Position numbers and translations under genes: made by a program
The notes under the pieces: model-generated
Told to the model about the DNA's origin: nothing
The model's input: only the letters and a program-made list of their open reading frames with translations
The model's database searches: none
Source: Gammaproteobacteria bacterium
GTDB taxonomy: Bacteria; Pseudomonadota; Gammaproteobacteria; UBA1113
Direction of reading: 5' to 3'
Assembly (NCBI GenBank): GCA_021773295.1
Contig: JAJFKI010000027.1
Span: 62,001 to 126,000, forward strand
Length of the DNA: 64,000 bases
Shown here: piece after piece, positions 27,222 through 35,458 of the stretch
Position numbering within the stretch: the stretch's first letter is position 1
Layout: each line of letters starts with the position of its first letter

Positions 27222-28547
27222 GTGCCATTAACACCACCAAAACTTCCAAAAGAACATATCGATTGGATAACCAAACCATTACAGCGATTTTTCCGTATTG
27301 AGGCTGGAGGCGCAGTAATTCTCCTTTTTTTTACAATTATAGCGTTAGTTCTTTCCAACTCACCCTGGGCCAAGCAGTTTTTATCATTCTGGGAAATACC
27401 TCTGAGCATCCATGTAGGGGTTATTGAATTCACGCGTACACTGCGCGATCTGATTAATGATGGGGCAATGACCTTATTTTTTTTCCTAATTTCACTTGAG
27501 CTTAAGAGAGAATTGGTCCTTGGTGAATTGCGTAAACCGAAAATGGCAGCATTATCACTTATCGCAGCGTTGGGAGGTATGCTTGTACCGGCCCTATTTT
27601 ACTGGATCTTTATGTCGGGTCACCCAGGACAACATGGCTGGGGAACTGTAATGGCAACAGATACAGCTTTCGCTATAGGGTGCTTAGCACTCCTTGGCAA
27701 AAGGATACCTAAAAGTCTGCGCATATTTATGCTATCACTAGCCGTTGCTGATGATATTGGTGCCATCATGGTCATTGGCATTGGTTATACACACGGGATT
27801 AATTGGATGTACCTTGGCTTCTCCATAGTAGGATTCATTTTCGTAAGAATAATGGGGAATCAAGGTATTCGCAGTTTGGTCGCTTATTTTTTCGTCGGCA
27901 TTGTAATTTGGTTCATAATAGATGCGGCTGGTATTCACGCTACGATTACTGGGGTTATTCTTGGACTGATGACTCCCACTGAAAAGTGGGTTAGTGACAC
28001 ATTATTACATACCATTTTTGATCACGTTGTTTCCTATGCTCCTGGGGACCACTGGAGTGGAGACACAAAAGATCGTAAAGCTTTATTAACAGCTCAGGCT
28101 GCAGCACGCGAGGTGCTTTCCCCCCTTGAAAGATTAGAAATTATATTGCACCCATGGGTCAGTTACATAATTCTTCCAATATTTGCTCTTGCTAACGCTG
28201 GAGTAATGATTACTGCAACAGAGTTTAGTAGCCGTATCACAGTAGCCATATTTTTAGGATTCGTGCTCGGAAAACCTCTTGGTGTTTTTTCTTTCAGCTG
28301 GCTAGCCATTCGCACACGTATCGCAACAAAACCTACAGATTTGAGTTGGCTCCTAGTAGCTGGAGGGAGTTTACTTGCTGGAATTGGATTTACAATGGCG
28401 TTATTCATTGCTGATCTGTCATTTACCCCCAATCTTTTAAACAATGCTAAATTAGGCATTTTGTTGGCATCCATTTTTTGTGGGACAACAGGTATTCTTT
28501 TGCTACTAATAAGCAAAAATAGGGTTCTGTCGCAAAAAAATTTTTAG
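27222..28547 (+). CDS. nhaA: Na+/H+ antiporter NhaA
   Basis: Exchanges cytoplasmic Na+ for periplasmic H+, giving salt and pH tolerance. The ion-binding pair is present in LAVADDIGAIMVIG (Asp-Asp), together with LISLELKREL, WGTVMATDTAFAIG and the conserved Lys in the tenth helix (LGKPLG). Twelve hydrophobic segments in 441 residues. The start is GTG; AGGA precedes it by about 8 bases. The last codons (VLSQKNF) are read through a sequence resembling an IS6-type end, so the natural C-terminus may have been altered. It is the only intact cargo gene of the island. Confidence 0.93.
   Translation: MPLTPPKLPKEHIDWITKPLQRFFRIEAGGAVILLFFTIIALVLSNSPWAKQFLSFWEIPLSIHVGVIEFTRTLRDLINDGAMTLFFFLISLELKRELVLGELRKPKMAALSLIAALGGMLVPALFYWIFMSGHPGQHGWGTVMATDTAFAIGCLALLGKRIPKSLRIFMLSLAVADDIGAIMVIGIGYTHGINWMYLGFSIVGFIFVRIMGNQGIRSLVAYFFVGIVIWFIIDAAGIHATITGVILGLMTPTEKWVSDTLLHTIFDHVVSYAPGDHWSGDTKDRKALLTAQAAAREVLSPLERLEIILHPWVSYIILPIFALANAGVMITATEFSSRITVAIFLGFVLGKPLGVFSFSWLAIRTRIATKPTDLSWLLVAGGSLLAGIGFTMALFIADLSFTPNLLNNAKLGILLASIFCGTTGILLLLISKNRVLSQKNF
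28523..28537. repeat. IS6-family-like terminal sequence
   Basis: GGTTCTGTCGCAAAA resembles the terminal inverted repeats of IS6-family elements (GGTTCTGTTGCAAA-type). It lies within the final codons of nhaA. I did not find a matching inverted copy, so only one end is present. Confidence 0.4.
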
Positions 28548-28688
28548 GCTATAGAAATGCGGGTTACAGGAATCCTATAATGCCCCCCAGAATTTAGATT
28601 CTTTATCACAGCCTCAGTGACTAAATCATGTTCAATTTCAGCAACTTTTTTCTCCATTTCCAACTGAAATATCCCAAATCTGTTAATG
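28544..28688 (-). pseudogene. Second Tn3-family transposase C-terminal fragment
   Basis: On the minus strand this encodes NRFGIFQLEMEKKVAEIEHD and a different tail (KNLNSGG...RISIA) ending at TAA 28546-28544, inside the nhaA 3' end on the opposite strand. Bases 28599-28688 repeat 24277-24366 closely. Only about 48 codons are left and the upstream side breaks off at 28690. Confidence 0.65.
28599..28688. repeat. 90-bp direct repeat, copy 2
   Basis: Same orientation as 24277-24366, about 97 percent identical by eye. Sequence similarity stops abruptly after ...GTTAATG in both copies. The 190 bases that follow (28689-28877) contain no gene I can support. Confidence 0.8.
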
Positions 28689-28877
28689 GGCCTGCTACCC
28701 CATGTAAGAAAACGTCGTATTCGTGCTGATAAAAATAGGCGACAACTTTGTTGACAAACACCGGTTAAAAAATATTATCTATCAATTAAGCACGTTATCA
28801 TCTCAACCTTAGTAAGGTATCTAACAAATCGGGGTAGATCTTTACCACTCATCCGCTGTCCCTGATCCCTCTTAACT

Positions 28878-29316
28878 TCACATAATAGTACATGCCCCCC
28901 CAGGCCTGTTTCTTACATGCTCTTTGACCTCATCTAACATGCCTGTCTTAGCTAATATTTTATTACCTTTATATTTGGCAAGTATTTCATAGACTTCATG
29001 AAGGAATGGGTCTCTCCCTATGGAGTTATTTTTCACTGCTTCTGCCGCAATTTCTGCCACTCTGTCTAAGCTCGTTGCGTTTGAAATTCGAGATATGTAA
29101 GTTGGCGTATCTCCAAATGTCGTTTTGAAATTATCATTAAGCAACGACTGCAGCTGCTCTAACTTTGGCGTAGGTTTACTCTTTTGATCTGTAAAAAAAT
29201 GGCTAGAACTTAAGGCAACAGGAGCTGTGGTTATTTCTAATTTAGCTTTTAACACCTGTTCTTTATACCAGTCTATAAAAGTTGTTACGTCTGGCTCCAC
29301 AAGAGCGCGCCAAGAC
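28878..29316 (-). pseudogene. C-terminal remnant of a protein ending in a CaaX box
   Basis: Not recognised apart from its end. The minus-strand frame gives a helical, Lys/Glu-rich sequence (WYKEQVLKAKLEI, LQSLLNDNF, RVAEIAAEAVKNNSIGRDP) and terminates GGACTIM-stop. Cys-Thr-Ile-Met fits a CaaX motif, the signal used by eukaryotic farnesyl- or geranylgeranyltransferase and exploited by some Legionella effectors. The frame continues upstream to an ATG at 29396, but those 80 bases are the antisense of an acyl-CoA ligase fragment, so the true N-terminus has been lost. A run of seven G in the last codons makes the exact C-terminus sensitive to sequencing error. Confidence 0.5.
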
Positions 29317-29547
29317 CAATTGATAGGGAAAGAAGAAAACGTTTTATTTATTAAAGGAAGTCCTTTGGGTAATCTAGAAGAAACATTTAAAAACATACTG
29401 ACTTTACTTTCCCAGCATTTTGAACATCATGAACTACCAACAGCTTACACTATTTTAGACAAATTACCTCGCAATGATAATGGAAAAGTATCAAGATCCA
29501 GCTTAGGTCTAAATTTAGATCAAAAACGATCCCTAAATCAATTGTGA
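29311..29547 (+). pseudogene. AMP-binding (acyl-CoA synthetase/adenylation) enzyme, C-terminal fragment
   Basis: From about 29311 the plus-strand frame encodes the end of an ANL-superfamily ligase: HFEHHELPTAYTILDKLP followed by RNDNGKVSR, where the Lys of NGKVSR is the catalytic C-terminal lysine of the family. Everything upstream, including the adenylate-forming core, is missing. It abuts the CaaX remnant head-on, an obvious recombination joint. Confidence 0.65.
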
Positions 29548-29691
29548 AGTTGAGGCGTGTCTTTTGTTGGTCTTCCTCGAGCGATATATTTTTTAATTGG
29601 TATAATGTCAAAGTCTACCGTGTGATACTTTTCTTTTTTGAGTATGGCCTCCACAGCCACCTTAGAATCTGCCTGGCAGAAAAATGCTTGA
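29538..29691 (-). pseudogene. IS1634-like transposase fragment
   Basis: The minus strand encodes FFCQADSKVAVEAILKKEKY and then DFDIIPIKKYIARGRPTKDT, resembling the KxYxKRGRP segment of IS1634-type (IS4 group) transposases. About 50 codons without a start, ending at a TGA at 29540-29538, immediately beside the ldhA stop. Identification by eye. Confidence 0.5.
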
Positions 29692-29695
29692 TTGC

Positions 29696-30664
29696 TTAAT
29701 TATGCTCGGCAAATGCTGTAATATTTTCTAAGGTGGTAATAGCAATTTGATCGAGTGCTTGGCGTGTGAAATAGCCTTGATGCCCAGTAATAAGCACATT
29801 AGGAAAAGTGAGTAACCGCGCAAATACATCATCAGTGATAATCACATCAGATAAGTCTTCAAAAAACAAATTGCTTTCTTCTTCATAGACATCCATTCCT
29901 AAATAGCCAATATGTTGCTGTTTCAAGCCAGTAATCACGGCACAGGTATCGATGACAGCACCTCTAGAAGTATTAATTAACATGATACCTGGCTTCATTT
30001 GCGCAATTGCTTGCTCGTTGATCATATGCAGCGTTGCTTGGGTCAATGGACAGTGAATGCTAATGATATCTGACGCTTGATAGAGTTCATTGAGGGTAAC
30101 ATAGTTAACACCGATATCATGGCATTCTTGATTCTCGAGGATGTCATAGGCTAATAGCTTACAGCCAAAACCAGCCATGATATGGGCAAACCTGCTACCT
30201 ATCAGCCCAGTCCCAATGATACCGACAGTACTGCCATATAAGTCAAATCCCAATAAGCCATTCAAAGAAAAATTGCCTTCTCTAATGCGATTGTAAGCGC
30301 GGTGAGTTTTTCGATTGAGTGTCTGGATTAAGGCCACCGCATGCTCAGCCACAGCATAAGGCGAATAAGCAGGAACATTAACAACCTTAAGGCCGAGAGC
30401 TTTTGCTTTTTCTAAATCAACATTATTAAAACCCGCACAGCGCAATGCAATTAATTGTGTGCCATTCTCTGCAAGCTTTGTTAATACGTTTGCACTTAAA
30501 TCATCATTTACAAAACAACAAACGATAGAATATTCTTTTGCTAAATTGACAGTGTGTAAGTTTAAATGAGCCTCATAAAACTGGAATGAGTGAGGGTAGT
30601 CTTTTAAATAAGATTTAAAAAAGGGTGGCTCATAGGCTTGACAGCTAAACATGGCAATTTTCAT
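29696..30664 (-). CDS. ldhA: D-lactate dehydrogenase (fermentative, LdhA type)
   Basis: NADH-dependent reduction of pyruvate to D-lactate. The sequence follows E. coli LdhA closely: CCFVNDDLSANVL, LIALRCAGFNNVDLEKAKALGLKVV (cut here), VGIIGTGLIG dinucleotide fold, INTSRGAVIDT (Arg), GMDVYEEES (Glu) and ITGHQGYFT (catalytic His). 322 residues, slightly short at the C-terminus. Its last eight codons coincide with the att-like repeat, so the present tail (TAFAEHN) was probably supplied by the island. Confidence 0.9.
   Translation of the reverse strand: MKIAMFSCQAYEPPFFKSYLKDYPHSFQFYEAHLNLHTVNLAKEYSIVCCFVNDDLSANVLTKLAENGTQLIALRCAGFNNVDLEKAKALGLKVVNVPAYSPYAVAEHAVALIQTLNRKTHRAYNRIREGNFSLNGLLGFDLYGSTVGIIGTGLIGSRFAHIMAGFGCKLLAYDILENQECHDIGVNYVTLNELYQASDIISIHCPLTQATLHMINEQAIAQMKPGIMLINTSRGAVIDTCAVITGLKQQHIGYLGMDVYEEESNLFFEDLSDVIITDDVFARLLTFPNVLITGHQGYFTRQALDQIAITTLENITAFAEHN
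29701..29724. repeat. Right att-like direct repeat (ldhA coding 3' end)
   Basis: TATGCTCGGCAAATGCT, then G, then TAATAT; identical to 24215-24238 except at one base. It lies entirely within the ldhA coding sequence, ending at its penultimate codons. This is the junction expected after integration into the gene tail. Confidence 0.65.
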
Positions 30665-30750
30665 CGATGCTTATCTCATGTTGGGGCAAGAAAGTATTTA
30701 GTTCTTTATATCATAATTTAATATTTAGTCCAATATTCAAGTCCTTTATG

Positions 30751-33700
30751 CTATAAGGGTGAGAGATTTTTAGATGATGATGACGCAATGCTGCTTGAAG
30801 CAGCTGCGCTGCTATGAGAAAGAAATCCACCAAAAAATGCAGCAGAGGTTTGGCTGTAATGTGTTGTGTCACCTGATAGAGAAGAAGTACCTGCTGCCGA
30901 AGAAGAAGATGAGGATGAGGATGAGGAGGATGAGGAGGCTAATGTTGAAGATGCTAATGGTAAAAGTGGCGTATGACTTGATAGTTCATTTTCAAACCAG
31001 ATTTCATCCCAGTCTTCATCCTGTGGTGGTTGTTGGTTCTTTAAATAAATCACATTGAATATACCAGTGTCTAATTGGGCAATGATAACGTGTTCTTGGA
31101 GACTGATATGGACTATATGATGTGGTAATGCATCAATTATTCTGATGCACGTTAATGTGTCAGTATCCCATATTTTAAGTTGGTGTGGATGAGGTGTTTT
31201 TTTATCAATACGTGATTTTTTAGCCTCACATGCCACATGTATTAATACATTGCCTTGCATTTGTAGGGCATGAGCACATACGCTGTAGAAAAATATCAGA
31301 GTTAATGGATGAGGTGTTGGGCGCCTTTTGGGATCAGGGGTTGGGGTACTCATTTTGGTAAGATCGATATAATTTTTAGAAGGCAAACGATAAAATCCTA
31401 GAATTCCTGCGCTCCCATAAGTTAACAAGCAATTTTCAATTTTCTGCCCTTGTATTGAAACATCACGAAATAAAAGATATTGATAGTGACTGTTTAAATT
31501 AATTAGCTCACCATTATTTATGTTCAATGCCACAGTAACGTTTGAACGTCTAATACGTCTTACACCTCGAGCTGGCGGTAAAATACTCGTACCATTTAAC
31601 AGAACGTAATCCGTTGACATTGATTGGTGTGAATGTGAGTTTCTTAATAAGTGATAGCTTGTTTTTTCTTTTTTGATTTGAGCAATAACGTGGTTAGCCG
31701 TTAAATCCCAGACATTTATTGTATCCGTTGATAGTGCAATGAGTCTTCCTGCACTGAGGAACCAGCTTGATAAGGTAGTGGCATAGCTTTTACTGCGACC
31801 GCTAGAAATTACTTTAATCGGAAAGTCATAACACACTGTTTGAGCGCCATCAGTAAGCCGATAGACGATTAGTTTGCTGTTATGGCCATAATGATTACCT
31901 TTTTCCCAATGATAATTCCGGGCTTCAACAACGAGGTGAGTCAATGACATTTTGAGGTGAACATGCTCATAGGGTAATGATACTGATTTATATAATGATC
32001 TACTACTGAGGTCCCATAACTGCATGACGGAAGGCAAAGGAGAGCGTTTTAAACCTTTAGTGTTATACAGTCTTGCAAGATAATTACCACAAGCGTGCGT
32101 TATTGCATATTGTTCTGAAGACAACTGAGCACCTTGATGTTCTATGAGCACCTTTTGCGTTGATAAGTCGCGCAGAGTAAATTTGTTATCATTTTTTGCA
32201 AGTAAATAGCTAGGCGTATTAGCATCAGCGGCAACATCATATAAAAATTGATAGGGGCCAACTGCCGCTGGCAAGCAAGGCTCATTTGTCCAAAATTTAG
32301 GAACTTTATCGATGAAGCGGCGAAACTGTAAATATGTACTTTCATGCCCATAATAATCACCGGCATTCATCACAGCAACAATGCCGCTTTGCCAGCGTTC
32401 TAATAGTGATTTGTCACTCATAAAACACAAATGGTATGCATTGATAAAAGCAGCATCGCCACGTTCGGTTGCAATATCCAATGCTGTTTGTCCGAATACA
32501 TTGGTCATTGTTGGTATTGCCCCATGCGCTGCGAGCAAACGCAATAAAATACCTTGGCCATGTCGCGCAGCAACGTGTAGTGCCGTTTCTCCGTAGGAGT
32601 CTTTTGTATTTGGACAGTGATGGTTAGTGAGCAAATGACTCGTAAATGGATGATGACCGAATTGAACAGAGTAATGTAATGCTTGACGCCCTAACTCATC
32701 ATGATACTGATCCGAAGGTTGCTCTAACAACGTCTGTAAGACAGTTACAGTCGCTGCCACTTTTAAACCCATAATATAATCTGTTGGCTGGTAGTTTAGG
32801 AAATGGTTTGCAAAGCGATTCGTGTAGTCATCCTCACCAACGTCAGTAAAGGCAAAATCAGGAGAGTTGGGATAATGCTCACGACCAAAAGCTTTTAATT
32901 TATTAATTATAATGCAACTTAAGGGATGATTTTCTTTTAATGACGGATCATTTAATGAAGCATTAATAGATTCCATATAATCAAGAACGCTTTTAGCATG
33001 ATGCGTTGCAAACAAATAAAACTCAAGCACTGAGCGTTCTAGTAACGTTGGAACAGCATGCTGTAGTAATAGCTGTGTGATGGTTGTGACTAATGCCTTT
33101 CCCGGCATAAGTTGATAATCATAGTGGGTTCTATTAGCAATCAGCGTGCTGATAATGGGATCAAATTTTGCAATTCGACTGTAGCATAAGGTTAAATATG
33201 ATTTAATCATATAATACCGTGCATCCAATGATAGCAATAATCTGGAAATATCAGATGTTGTGCCATTACGAACAGTATCAATAACCTCAGTTACTGTATA
33301 ATTGTTTTTTAACTGATAAATAATGGCATAGTACTCATTAATAAGTTGCTGCAGTATGTTTTTATCTTGTTGTAAAGACACTATCATTCGACTAAAACTG
33401 ATACCTCGCATGAGTATTTGGCGAAGGTTGTGAGAATGGGGCGGATAACCATAGTTTGCAGCCCATTGAGTAAGCATGTTCATATGTGTATCAACAGTAT
33501 CAGCCCATACAAAAATATTAACATAGCGCGGTGATGCGAATTTAACCGAATACTGAGTAGATAAAACCTTGCAAAAGTAATTGATAACAGATTCTGGTTT
33601 ATTTTCACTAAGTTGCTTAATAATCGTTTCATTATCGGCCGGTAGGTTATCATGACCGGTAATTAGCGGATGTTTTGAATGTACTTTTGCCCAGTTTGAC

Positions 33701-34986
33701 AGAGCAGCATAGTACTGTTGATAAGTAGAAGAATCAGGTGTCATACCCCCAGCTTCTAACGCTTCAATTGCCCCAATAGTGTCATGGAGTTCTTTGCAGT
33801 AAATTTCTTTTGCTTGGTCAAGAACGATTTCTTCTAGACTATCAAATCGATTTCTAATATAGGACATTTGCTGCTCGGAAATTTCCAACAGGTGGTCTAA
33901 TTTTGTATGAATTTGAATAATTTCATTATGAATATTACGGTGCATTTCATGTAATAATTCTTCCACACGATCAAATCGAACATGCATATGTTGGTGAACC
34001 GTATTAATTGCTTCACCAAGCTGTGCGACTTGTTGTTTAATAATATCTAGAGGCATCACTGTGTCCACCTGAGTAAAGGCAGAAAACAAGCTAATACCAA
34101 CTTGAACAAGGCTAGCTAATGGGTTTGCTAAAGCAAGTAGAGAAGTTGAGCTTCGCAGGATATTTGAAATAGAATGAATAGCGGTACCCACTTGAATTGC
34201 TCCGTGGGAGATAGCAGACACATGCTTTGCTAAACCAGGATTTTTTATAGCAATAATACTTGATAGCATGTTTGTACCAAAGCCTAATGCATCAGTAACT
34301 TCTAAAAAACTTGCAGATTTTCTAGCGTTACTAACCATTTCTAATTGTGATTTTGCAATAGCTTCAACTTGCACATCACTTAATGCGCTAAGTGCTGTTT
34401 CAGATAGCTCTAACTGATCGTCTTCTAAAAGATCAATGTTTTCCTTTAAATGCGTTCTATCAGCGGCAGTAGCAGTACCATCAAGGATATGCATAGAAAT
34501 TGTCAACAATTGATCTAGGCGAGTCATTATCAGTTGATGGTTTTGGCTAGCAAGAACCTCACTAGCAGCCTCATCAATACACTGAAAGACATTGCCTATT
34601 ATAGGGATTGTGTGCGTTAATTTACGGGCAACTTTTTGAAAAAACTCAGCACTATCGTGTTCATAGGCTTCTCGTATTGGATCATAAAAACTTTTTTTAA
34701 TAAAAGGACCAAGTTGCATGAAAGGTTCTAAATCATATCTGGGATCACTAGATACTCCAAGGTATAATTCCATAACATTTACAGCATTAGGATCGTCCTC
34801 TAGACTGGGTTGTTCATGTGAGGTACCAAAAAATAACCCACCATTGACTACGGGAGTTACTCGGCTCATTCTGGGGTAGTGCTCATAGGGCTGGTTTAAT
34901 TGCATGCGCATCGCTAATCGATTGACTCGCTCTTTATATGGAACCTGACCGGCCCATACACTCTCTAATTTTGAATCATTACCCAT
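30751..34986 (-). CDS. Giant ankyrin-repeat / beta-propeller protein, candidate effector
   Basis: 1,411 residues, no known full-length relative that I recognise. Regions in order: residues 1-230 helical; 232-302 hydrophobic and Ala/Ser-rich (ALANPLASLVQVGISLFSAF), possibly membrane-inserting; 305-400 coiled coil (RFDRVEELLHEMHRNIHNE); 400-750 helical; about 755-850 ankyrin repeats (GRQALHYSVQFGHH, GETALHVAARHGQG, GQTALDIATERGD); about 900-1,330 propeller-like with WD dipeptides (LWDLSSRS near 990, VWDLTANH near 1,093, IWDTDTLT near 1,273); then a poly-Ser tail near 1,345-1,411. Ankyrin proteins of this size in intracellular bacteria are often effectors or toxins; secretion is inferred. SD AAAGGAG precedes the ATG. 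Confidence 0.75.
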   Translation of the reverse strand: MGNDSKLESVWAGQVPYKERVNRLAMRMQLNQPYEHYPRMSRVTPVVNGGLFFGTSHEQPSLEDDPNAVNVMELYLGVSSDPRYDLEPFMQLGPFIKKSFYDPIREAYEHDSAEFFQKVARKLTHTIPIIGNVFQCIDEAASEVLASQNHQLIMTRLDQLLTISMHILDGTATAADRTHLKENIDLLEDDQLELSETALSALSDVQVEAIAKSQLEMVSNARKSASFLEVTDALGFGTNMLSSIIAIKNPGLAKHVSAISHGAIQVGTAIHSISNILRSSTSLLALANPLASLVQVGISLFSAFTQVDTVMPLDIIKQQVAQLGEAINTVHQHMHVRFDRVEELLHEMHRNIHNEIIQIHTKLDHLLEISEQQMSYIRNRFDSLEEIVLDQAKEIYCKELHDTIGAIEALEAGGMTPDSSTYQQYYAALSNWAKVHSKHPLITGHDNLPADNETIIKQLSENKPESVINYFCKVLSTQYSVKFASPRYVNIFVWADTVDTHMNMLTQWAANYGYPPHSHNLRQILMRGISFSRMIVSLQQDKNILQQLINEYYAIIYQLKNNYTVTEVIDTVRNGTTSDISRLLLSLDARYYMIKSYLTLCYSRIAKFDPIISTLIANRTHYDYQLMPGKALVTTITQLLLQHAVPTLLERSVLEFYLFATHHAKSVLDYMESINASLNDPSLKENHPLSCIIINKLKAFGREHYPNSPDFAFTDVGEDDYTNRFANHFLNYQPTDYIMGLKVAATVTVLQTLLEQPSDQYHDELGRQALHYSVQFGHHPFTSHLLTNHHCPNTKDSYGETALHVAARHGQGILLRLLAAHGAIPTMTNVFGQTALDIATERGDAAFINAYHLCFMSDKSLLERWQSGIVAVMNAGDYYGHESTYLQFRRFIDKVPKFWTNEPCLPAAVGPYQFLYDVAADANTPSYLLAKNDNKFTLRDLSTQKVLIEHQGAQLSSEQYAITHACGNYLARLYNTKGLKRSPLPSVMQLWDLSSRSLYKSVSLPYEHVHLKMSLTHLVVEARNYHWEKGNHYGHNSKLIVYRLTDGAQTVCYDFPIKVISSGRSKSYATTLSSWFLSAGRLIALSTDTINVWDLTANHVIAQIKKEKTSYHLLRNSHSHQSMSTDYVLLNGTSILPPARGVRRIRRSNVTVALNINNGELINLNSHYQYLLFRDVSIQGQKIENCLLTYGSAGILGFYRLPSKNYIDLTKMSTPTPDPKRRPTPHPLTLIFFYSVCAHALQMQGNVLIHVACEAKKSRIDKKTPHPHQLKIWDTDTLTCIRIIDALPHHIVHISLQEHVIIAQLDTGIFNVIYLKNQQPPQDEDWDEIWFENELSSHTPLLPLASSTLASSSSSSSSSSSSSAAGTSSLSGDTTHYSQTSAAFFGGFLSHSSAAASSSIASSSSKNLSPL

Positions 34987-35458
34987 TTAATAACTCCTTT
35001 TTTCAGGGTTGTAACATATGAGCCCACTCATAATCAACTACAATTTACATGACTGCAATCACCGTGACATAAATCTCGCATTTTTATGTTCAGATAACTG
35101 TTCTTTGTTTACCTTAAAATAACAAGCACCCTTACTGGTGATTATCACAGTAATCACCAGTAAGGGGTGTGTTGGAATGGATGGATTCAAGTCGAGACTA
35201 ATTCATTCTGATCCGTTTATCTACCAGGTGAGTAACTCATAGATGGTGAAACGCTGCTATTATTAGTGTCAACTTCTTGTTGTAGGTTTTGTGTAGAAGT
35301 ATCTTCTGGCGTCATCAATTTGTTGCCTAAAAAAGTCAATATTTGTGAATTGACTAAACTTTCTATTTCTTCGGTACGATAGTCCACCACTAACGCGCTT
35401 GTTATCCTAGCCAAGTTATAATATGATTTTGAGATAACTAATAAACAAGGATTGTCAA
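34987..35458. terminator. Intergenic region with a strong hairpin and a doubtful mini-gene
   Basis: A 16-bp perfect stem, 35129-35144 with 35151-35166 and a 6-base loop, is the main feature. On the minus strand it is followed by a T-rich stretch (TTGTTATTTT), so it can end minus-strand transcription coming from 35217-35414. There an open frame begins with TTG, encodes about 65 residues with a polar Ser/Asn/Thr-rich end (EVDTNNSSVSPSMSYS) and has no SD. It may be the tail of a lost gene. The rest of the gap carries the promoter areas of the flanking divergent genes, not resolved further. Confidence 0.5.

Larger units (their letters stand above)
24215..29724. mobile_element. Decayed integrative island in the ldhA 3' end
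   Basis: About 5.5 kb bracketed by near-identical 24-bp direct repeats, one of which is the coding 3' end of ldhA. Inside are a complete tyrosine recombinase, nhaA, and fragments of at least four transposition genes plus two broken host-type genes. Many tyrosine recombinases integrate into gene 3' ends and rebuild the tail, which is what the repeats show. The recombinase is not next to either end, so later insertions have probably rearranged the element. Confidence 0.6.

Noticed and set aside
29316-29396. ATG at 29396 as the start of the CaaX-ended protein
   Set aside because: These codons are the antisense of the acyl-CoA-ligase fragment, so the apparent N-terminus is an artefact of the joint.
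30774-31058. Plus-strand Met/Arg-rich frame
   Set aside because: Antisense of the poly-Ser tail of the ankyrin protein; its odd composition comes from the Ser-codon microsatellite.
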